The notes beneath the pieces were generated by a model that saw only the letters and a list, made by a program, of their open reading frames with translations, did no database searches and was not told the DNA's origin. This document shows, one piece after another, positions 11,083-21,838 of a DNA stretch of 64,000 nucleotides. The translations under genes were made by a program, and so were the position numbers. Position 1 is the stretch's first letter; each line of letters opens with the position of its first letter. Source of the DNA: Maea johnstoni (taxonomy: Eukaryota; Annelida; Polychaeta; Spionida; Magelonidae); contig OZ012699.1 in NCBI GenBank assembly GCA_963942565.1, positions 26,533,371-26,597,370 on the forward strand. Reading direction: 5' to 3'.

Positions 11083-11554
11083 ACTGGTCTGTGATAGCAA
11101 AAGGTCTGGAAATGGTGGTCATTTTTAATGATGTCATTGATCACAAAATTCATGAATAAAATAAATTGATGTCATTCAAAATGGTGGAGCTAGCGGCCCA
11201 AGAATTACACCCTGCTTTGAATTTTCAACTAGACACTACTAAGTGACCAGTGTGCACTTGAGATTAGTTTTACTGCCCAGTGAGGCAGTCTGTCCATTGA
11301 GTCAAGATGCAGTTTGCTCACTAGAACTGAGCGCATTGACATTTCTAATTTGTTCTACTCACACTTGTATAGTCTGAACATCTGTCAGTGGATGGCGCCC
11401 TAAAACGCTAACAAGTGCTAATTTTGGAATAGAGGTTTAGAGTATAACATACTTAAATATTATACTAAGAAAGACCAGAATGACCAAGGAGAGTTGGAGA
11501 TTTTGACAAAGACCTGATGTGTACATGTACAAGTACCATAGAATAGGGCCTATT
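11083..11554. other. Gene-free stretch
   Basis: No gene or repeat structure that I can support. Confidence 0.4.
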
Positions 11555-11757
11555 ACACAACAAATACGAAAACGCCCCATGTCCAATCCACCCCACTTTT
11601 ACTCACATTAATGTATTCATTCTTCCTTCTCCTTTCTCTTCCCTTTTGTTCTTAGTTATTTGCGTTCATAATAAAGACATAGGGCCCTGGCCAGAAAGCG
11701 CCCTCGATATATTTTACTTGTGTGACACACTATCATATGTTGGCACACAAAGCACTT
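11555..11757 (+). repeat. Partial copy of the GCGAAAACGCC element
   Basis: It shares AAAACGCCC, a pyrimidine-rich run, TTAGTTATTTRCGTTCATA and GTGTGNCNNCACAC blocks with the left two thirds of the element at 12609-13060. It lacks that element's right terminal repeat. A Harbinger MITE begins at its right edge. Confidence 0.5.
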
Positions 11758-11760
11758 TAA

Positions 11761-11986
11761 GGCCTTAAAAAAGAAATTGTTTGTTTCCTGTAACGGTTCG
11801 AAAAAAAATAGGGTAGGTAGGTCGGTAAATTTTTTTTATTATTTTTTTGGTCAAAAATGTGTGTTTTATGCATGTTTTATGTTGATTGGGAGTTAGGAGG
11901 GCAGAAAAAACTTTAGGGTAGGGATTTCTTTGAATAAAAACTTGTTAGGGTATGGTTACAGGAAACAAACAACTTTTTTTAAGGCC
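11761..11986 (+). mobile_element. PIF/Harbinger MITE, copy f
   Basis: Same family, flanked by TAA on both sides (11758-11760 and 11987-11989), full length. Confidence 0.87.
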
Positions 11987-12145
11987 TAATATGACTAAAA
12001 CGAAAAGCTTTATACAAAGCAAAATCATCATTTTGCAACATATTTGAACTAGAATTAACAGACAAGTGGAATGAATGAATCTAACCATCTAAACCGCATT
12101 GATATTTATCCACAAAAGGCTAGTTATTTATTGCTTAGTCGTGTG

Positions 12146-12292
12146 GATTATTTTTTTGGTCAAAAATGTGTGTTTTATGCATGTTTTACGCCGATTGGGA
12201 ATTGAGAGGGCGGAAAAAACTTTAGGGTTGGGATCTTTTTGAATAAAAACTTGTTAGGGTAGGGTTACAGGAAACAAACAACTTTTTTTTGC
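12146..12292 (+). mobile_element. PIF/Harbinger MITE, copy g, partial
   Basis: It holds only the right two thirds of the family. The left terminal repeat is absent and the right end stops in the T-run just before the expected GGCC. It lies 160 bp from copy f in the same orientation and is the last copy in the window. Confidence 0.75.
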
Positions 12293-12351
12293 AGAATTGA
12301 AGTACAAGATGACCGCTTTCTCCTGACCCATGATTGAATGTAATGTCACAT

Positions 12352-12585
12352 GAAATATGGATATGAAACCATCCAGTCAGCCTGAACAGGCTAGCCTTGA
12401 CAAATAGACCGAAAGTTGTGTTCTGCACATGCTGGTGCACAGGTTTCTCTATATTTGTAAACAATACAAGAGTTCTAATTGGTCCTTGTCCCCTCGTGAC
12501 GCGACTCTGATGCCAGATCAGAAACCCCTGTCGTGTCCAGCCTTTCACTATAGATCATATACTATAGTAATTGGTCTCTCACTAC
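12352..12585 (-). repeat. ~290-bp dispersed repeat, inverted divergent copy
   Basis: Reading the minus strand gives the GAGAGACCAATTACTATAG start and a CTGACTGGATGG-type end that correspond to the plus-strand copies at 15936 and 58957. Divergence is higher than between those copies, so this is an older insertion. Confidence 0.55.
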
Positions 12586-12608
12586 AAATACAGGCGATGA
12601 CGCCCATG

Positions 12609-13060
12609 TTGCGAAAACGCCCGCATCGAATACGCCCTTTTTTACTTTTCACAACAGGCAACAGTATATTTCTTCTTTTCTTCCTCCTTTCTCTTCTTTT
12701 TCTTTCTCTTAGTTATTTACGTTCATAGTCGAGTTAGTCTTAGTGTAGTTAGTGGTGTCCATTTTTTCTTTGACGGTTTATACTCTCACGGCACAAGAAC
12801 ACACCCGAGAGCCTGAGTTGGATCTGGCTGCCGTGGATTCATTTCACTCGTGTGTCGGCACACGCTATGTCATTTTTTAAATATTTTAAGAAAGGTCGAA
12901 AATGAGTTATTTCACCATAAATAAATATATGGTTTCACCCATCAACGACAAGCGGACACACAAGGAATATCACCCCCTGATGTGCCCTTCACTTCACAGC
13001 AAGCCGCCGCTCACGGCAGCACGTGAAAAGAGCGGGCGTATTCGACACGGCGTTTTCGCA
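12609..13060. mobile_element. ~450-bp element with 28-bp inverted terminal repeats
   Basis: The left end TGCGAAAACGCCCGCATCGA continues into ATACGCCC (12609-12637). The right end (13034-13060) is its complement with two or three differences. No transposase frame lies inside. A left-hand partial copy is at 11555-11757. No clear target duplication could be read. Confidence 0.6.
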
Positions 13061-13369
13061 TATCGCCATTATCGGGCGTTTTTGCCGGACAACCTCACTA
13101 CATATCCATTCTTTTATTCATCTAAGCTGAGAGAAGTAGGCAGGGAGTGGGCACTGGTCATGAATCATCAAATTTCGCTGCCTCTCACTATCTGACCTAG
13201 ATAGGATGACGTCCCCCAGCCAGCCACTGCATGCATAGATCACGTGACCAATACAACCCCAGGCTACAGCGCGTAACCCGAGGCGCAGATACCATAGAGG
13301 CTAGCATGCAGTACCTATGGGGTTGCGGATCAAGGGGATGTATTTCTCTGATCTAAGGTGTAATTTAAA

Positions 13370-13743
13370 GACCCAGTGGGCAAAAATGTTACCTGAATGT
13401 TATATGAATGTTTAATCTTGATCGGAATATTCTGGACCAATTATGAACATTTAAGAAACGTTCAAGTCCTGAATTATCTTATTTGATGTCATATGAATGT
13501 TCTACAATGTACTTTAAAGTTTAATCAGAATGTCATTCACCAGTAATGATAATTACCATAGTATTCATAATCCACATGATTCATTTAGCATTGCGCTCTG
13601 AACATTCTAAGAGCATTCTCAGCTAATGATTCATACCATTTTCATTCTGAACTATGATTGAGTATGATGACTCTATGGGGGGATCATTTTCGGATGAACA
13701 TTCCTGGAATGTTCCATGAAATTGTAACCGTGCCCACTGGGTC
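13370..13743. mobile_element. 374-bp element with GACCCAGTGGGCA ends
   Basis: A perfect 13-bp inverted repeat, GACCCAGTGGGCA and TGCCCACTGGGTC, bounds a body full of GAATGTT and GAACATT motifs. It looks like a non-autonomous DNA transposon. The target duplication is not clear, so I do not assign a superfamily. Confidence 0.6.
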
Positions 13744-14204
13744 AAATCTGATGAGAATTCGTTTGGGTAGGAGTTGATTTGATCATTTTCTCACATACCT
13801 TAAGTTAAACATTAGCTCCACAGCCACCCCAAACCAACAAATATTTCTATTTCTGTTGAAATGTCAATGAAATTGGTTCTCTATCGGCATCCATCTGCGG
13901 GTGCGGGAGACAAAGAAATGGCGACGAATTCCTGCGGTTAGAGAGAGCAAACTCTCCGAGGCTCCAGCCAATAGAAACACAGGGCGTCATACGTCACTAG
14001 ACTTGTGGCGCCTCCTACATTACCTTGTGTTTGAGAGGGTTGTGGCGCAGTAGCGCGTTGGATCGGTGACGATAAATGCTACCCAGATAGGGCCCCGTTG
14101 AAAGAGGTACTGGGAGGACAGTATAATTACAGAGAAGGGGGAAGGCAAGTGTTGCGGCAAGGCGCTAAAGGCCGCAGGAGGAATAGAAAGTGGCAGTGTA
14201 GTAA

Positions 14205-14246
14205 GGATCCGTGCGCCCAAAAAGTGAGTGGCGGGCGCACGGATCC
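14205..14246. repeat. Perfect 14-bp-stem hairpin
   Basis: GGATCCGTGCGCCC and its exact complement are separated by 14 nt. The second duplication unit carries the same hairpin at 15778-15819 with one mismatch in the stem. The stem is GC-rich in an otherwise ordinary context. Confidence 0.8.
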
Positions 14247-14349
14247 AAGCCCAAAGTACAGGTGGAAGGTGCATGGATAGGGCACTGATGATCACGTGGG
14301 GACGTGTGAAAGGGCAGATAGAAGGTAGATGGGTGGGAGTTGCATAAAG

Positions 14350-14606
14350 TAATGCCTTATAGTTAAGTGCTGGACTCATGTCAGGAGTACCACATAAGCC
14401 ATCAGTGCGGGCTCACGTGGGAACAAGGACCAATCAGGGCTCTCGCATCGATTACATTACTGAGACACCTTATCTCCACCACCAGCTGGGGGTGCCCAAA
14501 GCACCAATTTCTGGCCTATTAGTGGCTATTAGTTGACATTAGTTGAGGCTTGCATGTTCATGTTGACCGGCTGGTTTCGAATCCACTTGTGTTAGGTGAT
14601 CTAAGG
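14350..14606 (+). repeat. ~290-bp dispersed repeat inside duplication unit 1
   Basis: It lacks the first ~35 bp present in unit 2 (GAAGAGAAGAATGGATATG...). Either unit 2 gained the full form or unit 1 lost the start after duplication. It ends at the TTTCGAATCC-containing motif. Confidence 0.65.
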
Positions 14607-15019
14607 TAAAGTCATGTGCAGCAAGTGTGCATGCATTGATTAGTGTCCTTCATCAACAGATATAAATTAATACTTACACCCTTTAAACTTCACAGATCTC
14701 AATTTTTATATGAAGGCTAGGCATTACTTGCATCCATTAAACTATATATTTTCTCGAAGAAATTCCTAACTTCACAACTGTGGAAATGTTTATTATAATA
14801 AATCAAAGATAAAAGATTGTTTTTAGTCTAAGCCCAGCATAAAGTCATCGGCCCTTATAGCGAACGGCAATTCAGGCAGACGTCTTTTCTGGGATCAACG
14901 GTTTTGACCAACTATTCATTTTAGCAAAGTTAAGTAAAAAAAAATTATAGAAATAAAGCCACCGTTATTTTGAGTATGAAATATTTCTAAGTACCACACG
15001 AAGCACTGGGCGGGTGGAA

Positions 15020-15115
15020 AAAAATTTGCACGATCGAGAGATGGAATTGAACCCGCGACCCTAGGATCGGGAGTCGACTGGGCTACCCTGACTGGGCTAT
15101 CAATCAGGCTATTCC
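15020..15115 (-). repeat. tRNA-like SINE head on the minus strand
   Basis: On the minus strand TAGCCCAGTCAGG (A-box-like) is followed about 57 nt from start to end by GCGGGTTCAATTCC (B-box-like), the spacing of a tRNA gene. The anticodon arm does not fold convincingly, so I call it a tRNA-derived SINE remnant rather than a tRNA gene. The counterpart at about 16635-16715 in duplication unit 2 is more decayed. Confidence 0.5.
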
Positions 15116-15660
15116 TTCTATTGTGTGAGACGGAGTGAAAAGAGAACCATATTGATGAAATCCCGTAACTCTATTTGGGATCGTTCCTAGTATTCCGAGT
15201 CATTCTTGTCATTTACGTGACTGACAACCGTAGTAGATCTTTGTTAGGTACATGTACCACTAAGCCACTTTTATCAATGACCCCACACATTTACATACGG
15301 CCCGAAACTGATTATGACCTACCTTCGTCACCTTTGGTAAATAACCAAATCAAATATGGCGCCTGTTGTCTAACTACTGCCAGACGGCTCGCCATCACCC
15401 GAATGTCGTTAGAACCCAATAAGGAGCGCCAAAATAGCTGAAAAATTGTATTTGATCTTTTAATCTTATGCCTTTTCAAATAGATAAAAAATAATGATTA
15501 TATCAATACGCCTTTACATGTCGTTAACTTTATGGCATCGCCAGTTTCGCAATCCAATTTTCCTAGTGTTATGAACTTGCTATTCTGAGGTTCAATTAGT
15601 TACATCTGCTGCCGTTTCACTTTTGGGGGCGCTACGCGCTGCATGAACATTTGCGTCCAG

Positions 15661-17243
15661 ATAGGACCCGTTGAATGAGGTACTGGGAGGACAGTACAAT
15701 TACAGAGAAGGGGGAAGGCAAGTGTTGCGGCAAGGTCCTAAAGGCCGCAGGAGGAGTAGAAAGTGTCAGTGAAGTAAGGATCCATGCGCCCAAAAAGTGA
15801 GTGGTGGGCGCACGGATCCAAGCCCAAAGAACAGGTGGAAGGTGCATGGATAGGGCACTGATGAGCACGTGGGGACGTGTGAAAGGGCAGATAGAAGGTA
15901 GATGGGTGGGAGTTGCATAAAGTAATAGCTTGTACGAAGAGAAGAATGGATATGTAGCGAGAGACCAATTACTCGATGCCTTATAGTTAAGTGCTGGACT
16001 CATGCCAGGAGTACCAGATAAGCCATCAGCGCGGGATCACGTGGGAACAAGGACCAATCAGGGCTCTTGCATCGGTTACATTAATGAGAAACCTTATCTC
16101 CACCACCAGCTGGGGGTGCCCAGAGCACCAATTTCTGGCCTATTAGCGGCTATTGGTTGACACTAGTTGAGGCTAGCATGTTCATGTTGACCGGCTGGTT
16201 TCGAATCCACGTGTGTTTGGTCATCTAAGGTAATAGTCATGTGCAGCAAGTGTGCATGCAAGTGTCCTTCATCAACAGATATAAATTAATACTTACACCC
16301 ATTAAACTTCACAGATCTCATTTTTCATATGAAGGCTAGGCATTACTTGCATCCATTAAAGTATAGATTTTCACGAAGAAATTCCCAACTTCACAACTGT
16401 GGAAATGTTTATTATAATAAATCAAAGATAAAAGATCGTTTTTAGTCAAGGCCCAACATAAAGTCATCAGCCCTTATAGCGAACGGCAATTCAGGCAGAC
16501 GTCTTTTCTGGGATCAGCGGTTTTGACCAACAATTCATTTTAGCAAAGTAAAGTAAAAAATAATAGAAATAAAGCCACCGTTATTTTGAGTAGGAAATAT
16601 TTCTAAGTGCCACACGAAGCACTGGGCAGATGGAAAAAAATGTAATACGGGGAAATGGAGTCGATCCCTCGATCCCAGGATAGGGAGTCGAGTTGGCTAT
16701 CAATTAGGCTATTGCGCTGGTACTAAAGTGAAAAGAGAACTATATTGATGAAATCCCGCAACTCTATTTGGGATCGTTCCCTAGCATTCCGAGTCATTCT
16801 TGTCACTTACGTGACTGACAACCGGAGTAAATCTTTGTTAAGTACCACTAAGCCACTTTTATCAATAACCCCACACATTTACATACGGCCCCAAACTGAT
16901 TATGACCTACCTTCGTCATGCGAGCCGGTAAATATCCAGATCAAATATGGCGCCTGTTGTCTAACTACTCCCAGACGGCTCGGCATCACCCGAATGTCGT
17001 TAGAGCCCAATACGGAGCGCCAAAATAGCTGAGAATTTGTTTTTGATCTATTAATCTAATGCCTTTTCAAATAAATGAACAATAGTAATCCTATCAATAC
17101 GCCTTTACATGTCGTTAACTTTGTGGCATCGCAATCCAATTTTGCCTATACTATGAACTTGCTATTCTGAGGTTCAATTAATTACACTTGTTGCCGCTTC
17201 ACTTTTGCGGCGCTGCAGGCCGGTGATGAACATTTGCGTCCAG
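15661..17243 (+). repeat. 1.58-kb tandem duplication, unit 2
   Basis: Second unit of the tandem pair. It differs from unit 1 by scattered substitutions and small indels, so the duplication is not recent. The repeat of the junction sequence TTGCGTCCAG at each boundary suggests unequal exchange or slippage between short matching sequences. Confidence 0.85.
15936..16230 (+). repeat. ~290-bp dispersed repeat, full-length copy
   Basis: It runs from GAAGAGAAGAATGGATATG to TTTGGTCATCTAAGG. It is among the most complete copies of this family and lies within duplication unit 2. Confidence 0.65.
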
Positions 17244-17800
17244 ACCACCTATGGAACCCATTTTTGTTTTATTAAGGCTCAAGAAGGTTACTTGCAGTTT
17301 GCAGTAGCTAACATTTTGGTGGTTTTGTCCACACTTGACCACGAAAAACAAAGATCTTCCAAAAATAGAGCAACGGCAATCGTGATCATAACCGTGACTA
17401 TAGTCTGTCTGACTTGATTTGGCTAACATATATATTTTTCCTATTTTTCCCCACAAAAAGTTCGTTTATGTCATACAAACTTTGCAAACCTTTTAGGAGC
17501 ACTACTGCGTGTATGTATAAACATACTTTTTGTCTTGACGCTGCAAAATGTTGATTTAGAAATCATATTTTTTTCAAAATTCGTTTAAGGTTGCTTATGG
17601 ATTTACTTTATGAACGTAGGGACGGTCACTTGAGATTTTTACATCTGTTAGAGCCGATGCACTTTTCCGCATAATCAATTGTGATTATTTAGACTATCAC
17701 TCGGAAAAGTAAGAGACCTGCAACTATTGTGTCTTATATCCATTAATGACCTTTTCTGAATATAAAAATGATATTGATTTTTTTCCAAAGATTCTACAAT
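17244..17800. other. Gene-free stretch
   Basis: No supported feature. Overlapping open frames on both strands around 17200-17456 have no recognisable domain and begin inside the duplicated DNA. Confidence 0.45.
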
Positions 17801-17814
17801 ATCACTTGTGGGTC

Positions 17815-18347
17815 AACTATTGAAATGATCTTAAGAATATTGAAAAATGGTGCCAAATAAACAAAATTTGATTATCAATGTGTCCAAAACAAAATTTCCA
17901 TGTAGTTCCACTAGGTGGACAGTGACGTCAGAGCAGATTCGTCTGCGAGGCAACAGGAAAGAAGTCTGATATGCCCTAAGAACTCGGTGTATTACACCAC
18001 TCTGTTAGTAAGTAGAGCGTTACTTCACACTATGATTCAATAGCGTCAAGATCCCGTTTCTAGCCTGTTTAAGAAGGCGCTTTACCTCAGCTCGCAAGAT
18101 AAAGAATTGACGCAAAAAAATCTAGCTACTAGTATTCAAACACTCATAGGCAAAATAATGAGGAATTCCTTATCTTTATATATGAAATTGGCACCATCTC
18201 TCTCATCCTTCAAGAAACTCATGTCTTGAAGACAAATTTCAACTCAGTGGCTTGAAGCATGAAAGGTATCATCCTTAAATCTGAGGGCCACAGCGAAAAT
18301 CAAATCCTGTATTAGACATTGTGTTCCCTTCTTAAAATAAAGATTAT
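17815..18347 (+). mobile_element. Possible decayed LINE 3' end
   Basis: A short frame near 17828-17870 reads LKNIEKWCQINKI, which resembles the conserved W-C-x-x-N-K stretch downstream of the catalytic site in Jockey/CR1-type reverse transcriptases. The segment then runs about 470 bp to GTGTTCCCTTCTTAAAATAA and an (ATT)n tail, as the 3' ends of such LINEs often do. The match is short and the frame is broken, so this is a low-confidence call. Confidence 0.3.
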
Positions 18348-18364
18348 TATTTTCATTATTGTTA

Positions 18365-18455
<91 letters not shown>
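18342..18455 (+). repeat. (ATT)n microsatellite
   Basis: Nearly pure ATT/TTA trinucleotide run with a few interruptions. It may be the tail of the LINE-like remnant immediately to its left. Confidence 0.9.
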
Positions 18456-19630
18456 CAATCAGGTAAGGTTTTTGACACTTTTCTCATTATAGAAGTTTGT
18501 CAAAACAATCTGATCAAATTAACATGCATTTTAAGTATCATATGTAAACAGATTTGCTTTCTTATCTTGACTTAATTCAAAAGTTGTGGATTGGATAGTT
18601 GAAATTGCATTTTTCTCATTTTCAACAACAATTCTAAAATAAATTTGAACAGAGTGAAACTAAGAACAATATATTACCTTATCTGTGAAATTTGAAGGTC
18701 CCTGGTTCATAAATGGCGGTAGGGGCACTAAACATGTTTTTTTTTTCACTTTCTACACCAAGAACCCTGCACCCTGCTAGGAGGGTACTTTTGTTATGCT
18801 TAATGTATTCGCCATCAGAAGACATTTCAGGCATGCATTGTTTGTATTGGTTTAAGCATCAAATAAAAGTGAGATAGAGGAAAAACTGAGTTAAGAGAAA
18901 TTAACCCCACGTACTTTCTTCTCCTATATGTTTGAAGGTTATAATATGTGTGTATGGTATAAGACCATAACTAATATGTAGAGGCAAGATTCTGGTGCTT
19001 ATGTGAGAAATTTGTCAATTTCCATAAAAATGTGTACTTTTACAAGTTTGTGTGTCAAACCAAGAAACAACTTGACGATTCGTGTTGCACAAGGTATCAT
19101 ATACATACATTGCACCTTTGTTGGATATCAAAGGCAATATCTTTCTCATCTTTATTTCAAAATTTCTTGATTGAGCAGTGAACCGTAATTTACAATACCA
19201 AATTCATAGAGCTGCACTCACGAACTCGAGTGACTCGAGCACTGGGGCAGGCTAGCCAAGCTCAAGCTGAAGTGGTGAACTCGTCTATGTTGGGAACACA
19301 AACCTAAAATAGAACACCTAAAACCCACTTTCTTATCACTGCTAATCGCTGTCAAGTCTTGTTTACAATCTCCAAAGTATACAGGCAGTGTTGAGCGTTA
19401 TGGTGACTTTGTACCACTATATAGAAAGGATTATGTAAACATTGATATGTACTCTTCTATGCAAGCACATTTTAAAATGAAATAACCATATAAATGTCAG
19501 CAAATCTCAATCACTATTTCTTTCTTAATTAGAAAACTAAATGATGAAAATTTACTTTAAAAAACGCGCGTCCATGAGCTCATGAGTCACAATGATGGCA
19601 AGCTCATGAGTTGATCTCCTTCCGTGAGCG
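18456..19630. other. Gene-free stretch
   Basis: No coding or repeat structure I can support, apart from short palindromic words such as ACTCGAGTGACTCGAG near 19221 and a direct repeat of CATGAG around 19573-19608. Confidence 0.4.
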
Positions 19631-19634
19631 CAGA

Positions 19635-19917
19635 TAAATTTGGTTGGAAGTGAAGAGTCTGATACAGTATTATCAAAACGGCGCTGTCTTTGACTTATGA
19701 TGGCAATACTGAGACTAAGCCGTTGGTGACTGAAAAATGAGTAAATGCATTTCCCAACTCTTTGTAAGTGTCCAGATTATAGCAAAATGCTTCCGACTTG
19801 GTTTTGGTCGGAAGCCTGCTATCATAGTTTATGGGAGATGACACTAAACCCTAGAACTAGCCCTATACAATATCTGAAATCAGTAAAAAGGGTGCTAGTA
19901 TTTTGGTACTAAACTAC
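19635..19917 (+). repeat. ~280-bp dispersed repeat with a 9-bp-stem hairpin, copy 1
   Basis: It matches 56572-56851 end to end, with divergence. It contains GCTTCCGAC and its complement around a 9-nt loop (19789-19815). The second copy has one change in that stem. No coding frame is visible. Confidence 0.65.
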
Positions 19918-19944
19918 CACAGGAATTGCTCATACAAATAACCA

Positions 19945-20200
19945 AGTAGTGATGGATCAATGTGTGGGGAATGGGAGAAGATGGCCTCCTACAAAGACGG
20001 TCACCTTTCCTTGGACAACATGGCCACCTTCCCTTGGTCGAGATGGCCTCCTACCAAGACGGCCACCTCTCCTTGGTCAAGATGGCCACCTTTCCTTGGT
20101 CAAGATGGCCACATTTCCTTGGTCAAGATAGCCACCTTCCCTTGGTCAAGGTGGCGTCCTACCAAGACGGCCACCTTTCCTTGGTCAAGATGGTTATATA
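19945..20200 (+). repeat. 23-bp minisatellite (GATGGCCACC family) in a dispersed repeat
   Basis: About nine imperfect units built on GATGGCCACCTTTCCTTGG with TCAA, some with an inserted CTACCAAGAC. Three overlapping frames of 60-82 codons run through the array and encode the same low-complexity tryptophan-proline-rich text, as expected of a repeat and not of a gene. The head and body of the parent repeat are also seen at 9640-9950. Confidence 0.8.
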
Positions 20201-20260
20201 AGACATAGAGGTCATTGGACGCGTGTGCTAGAGAATGATATTTCTTACACCTTGGATTAA

Positions 20261-20540
20261 GAAAAGAATGGATATGTAACGAGAGACCAATTACTATATG
20301 CCCTATAGTTACATGCTGGCCTCATGCCAGGAGTACCAGATAAGACAGCAGGGCGAGGTCACGTGGGAACAAGGACCAATCGGGGCTCTTGCATCTATTA
20401 CATTACAGAGAAACCTTATCTCCACCACCTGCTGGGGGTGCCCAGAGCACCTATTAGCGACTATTAGTTGACACTGGTTGAGGCTAGCATGTTCAGGTTG
20501 ACCGGCTGGTTTCCATTCCATGTGTTTGGTCTTCTAAGCT
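20261..20540 (+). repeat. ~290-bp dispersed repeat, copy inside the minisatellite repeat
   Basis: It starts GAAAAGAATGGATATG and ends at TTTGGTCTTCTAAGC. It forms part of the DNA separating the head (19945-20200) and body (20940-21125) of the GATGGCCACC repeat. Confidence 0.65.
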
Positions 20541-20619
20541 TACACGAGGGGACAGAATTTTCATTTTGGATCGAGCCTCTGGCGAGTTCCATGATGAAAA
20601 TTCTGTCCCCGAGTGTAAG
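20539..20619. repeat. 26-bp-arm hairpin
   Basis: The arms 20539-20564 and 20594-20619 match at 24 of 26 positions (core GGGGACAGAATTTTCAT) around a 29-nt loop. The hairpin follows the 290-bp repeat directly and may be the end of another foldback element. Confidence 0.7.
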
Positions 20620-20639
20620 AATTATCATACCCTAGCACA

Positions 20640-20935
20640 CAAGTTCAAAAACCTATTTCTGCCACGTCCCATAGATAAATAATCGGGGAAGCTTCACATA
20701 TAATGAGCGTGCCTGAGCACGTGCCTGCCATTTCTAGGTCACGTTGCTAAGCAACGAGCGTGGTGCATTGTTCCATACATGGCAATCTTTACCGAATATG
20801 GTGATAAAATCATTCCAGATGCCCATTGGGAATGGCCATTGGGAATCGAATTTCATCAATGGGTATTCCAGCCCCATAGTGGTAGAAATCTTATTCTTAA
20901 CTGTAAAACACACCTCAGAGTGGGAGAAAAGTTAT
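20640..20935. other. Gene-free stretch
   Basis: A 65-codon plus-strand frame exists but has no recognisable domain. No repeat match was found in the window. Confidence 0.4.
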
Positions 20936-20939
20936 TGTT

Positions 20940-21125
20940 AATGAAGATTTAGGGTAATGAGGTGATCAAACCTACTGTACTTACCTACATGAATTCAGTC
21001 ACTTAAATGGTGCTTTTAAGAGTAATGATGGAGGTTTTAGGATAGAACATTGGTCACCATTGTTAGTACTACTCATAATCAAAAAAATCTTTATTACTGG
21101 GTAGTGTATAATTTGGATTAGAGGT
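20940..21125 (+). repeat. Body of the GATGGCCACC dispersed repeat
   Basis: It matches 9750-9946 (shared words include TGCTTTTAAGA, TAATGATGGAGGTTTT, GGTCACCATT and TTTGGATTA). Its head is the minisatellite at 19945-20200. Confidence 0.6.
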
Positions 21126-21237
21126 TAAGATTATAACAAACGATGATTTTATTATATGAACGACTGAATATAATATAAACAACATTTCTTTATCCTAAAT
21201 CTATGTTGATAGCGTGCCTTATGTCGGCATATATTGG

Positions 21238-21485
21238 AAGAGGTGGCCATTTCAGATCTATGACCAAGAGTAGGTGGCCGTCTTGATCAAGGAAAGGTGG
21301 TCGTCTTGGTAGGTGGCCCTCTGGTCTCTTGGTAGGTGGCCATCTTGACTAAGACCCAATGTGTGCAGTGGTGAATGCAAGTAGGGAAATAGTACATTTT
21401 GGTACGCACCTGAATTGAGGTTCTTAAGTACAAGATGACTGCTCTCTCCTGAAATATGATTGGATGGGGCAAAGCGATCAATAGA
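21238..21485 (-). repeat. GATGGCCACC repeat, inverted piece
   Basis: The minus strand carries four to five GATGGCCACC-type units, then a tail (AAGTACAAGATGACTGCTCT on the plus strand) that also occurs at 12300-12340. Two overlapping minus-strand frames here are products of the repeat. Confidence 0.6.
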
Positions 21486-21838
21486 CACCCAGGTTTTAGT
21501 AATACGGGGGATACAAGAATTCACATGAATTCTGGCATGAATACTGGAATTCAATTAGTATTTACAGTAAGGTTTGAGTACTAGTCTGCTTTTCGTGAAT
21601 AGAGAATAAGTGGTGTTTAGTGGTTTCAACATACATGTAGCAATGAATTGTTTTGTATATTGTATATGCACTATCATTTTATTATTACAACTATTTCCTT
21701 CATCTTTCAAAGGTTTACTCCTTTTGGAGGGTTTCGTTGGCTCTAAAAAGAACCTTTTCGGTCCTATTAAGGAAGAGGGTGGCTTCAAGAAGTTTGGATT
21801 ATCAAATTCATATTTCAAAACAGTAAATTCTCTGTTAA

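Larger units (their letters stand above)
14083..15660 (+). repeat. 1.58-kb tandem duplication, unit 1
   Basis: This unit and 15661-17243 align along their whole length at an offset of 1573-1583 bp, from GAGGTACTGGGAGGACAGTA near 14104 and 15677 to TGAACATTTGCGTCCAG at 15644-15660 and 17227-17243. Each unit contains a strong hairpin, a ~290-bp dispersed repeat, a minus-strand tRNA-like SINE head and an 85-95-codon chance frame. Those frames match between units only because the DNA does. Confidence 0.85.

Noticed and set aside
15020-15115. Functional tRNA gene on the minus strand
   Set aside because: A and B boxes are present, but the anticodon and acceptor stems do not pair convincingly and the duplicated copy has decayed. 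A SINE head is more likely.
19949-20208. Tryptophan-proline-rich small proteins
   Set aside because: Three overlapping frames give the same text because a 23-bp unit cycles through all frames. They are repeat-derived.
20539-20619. Transcription terminator or riboswitch-like hairpin
   Set aside because: There is no adjoining gene, and the context is repeat DNA. A foldback remnant is the simpler reading.
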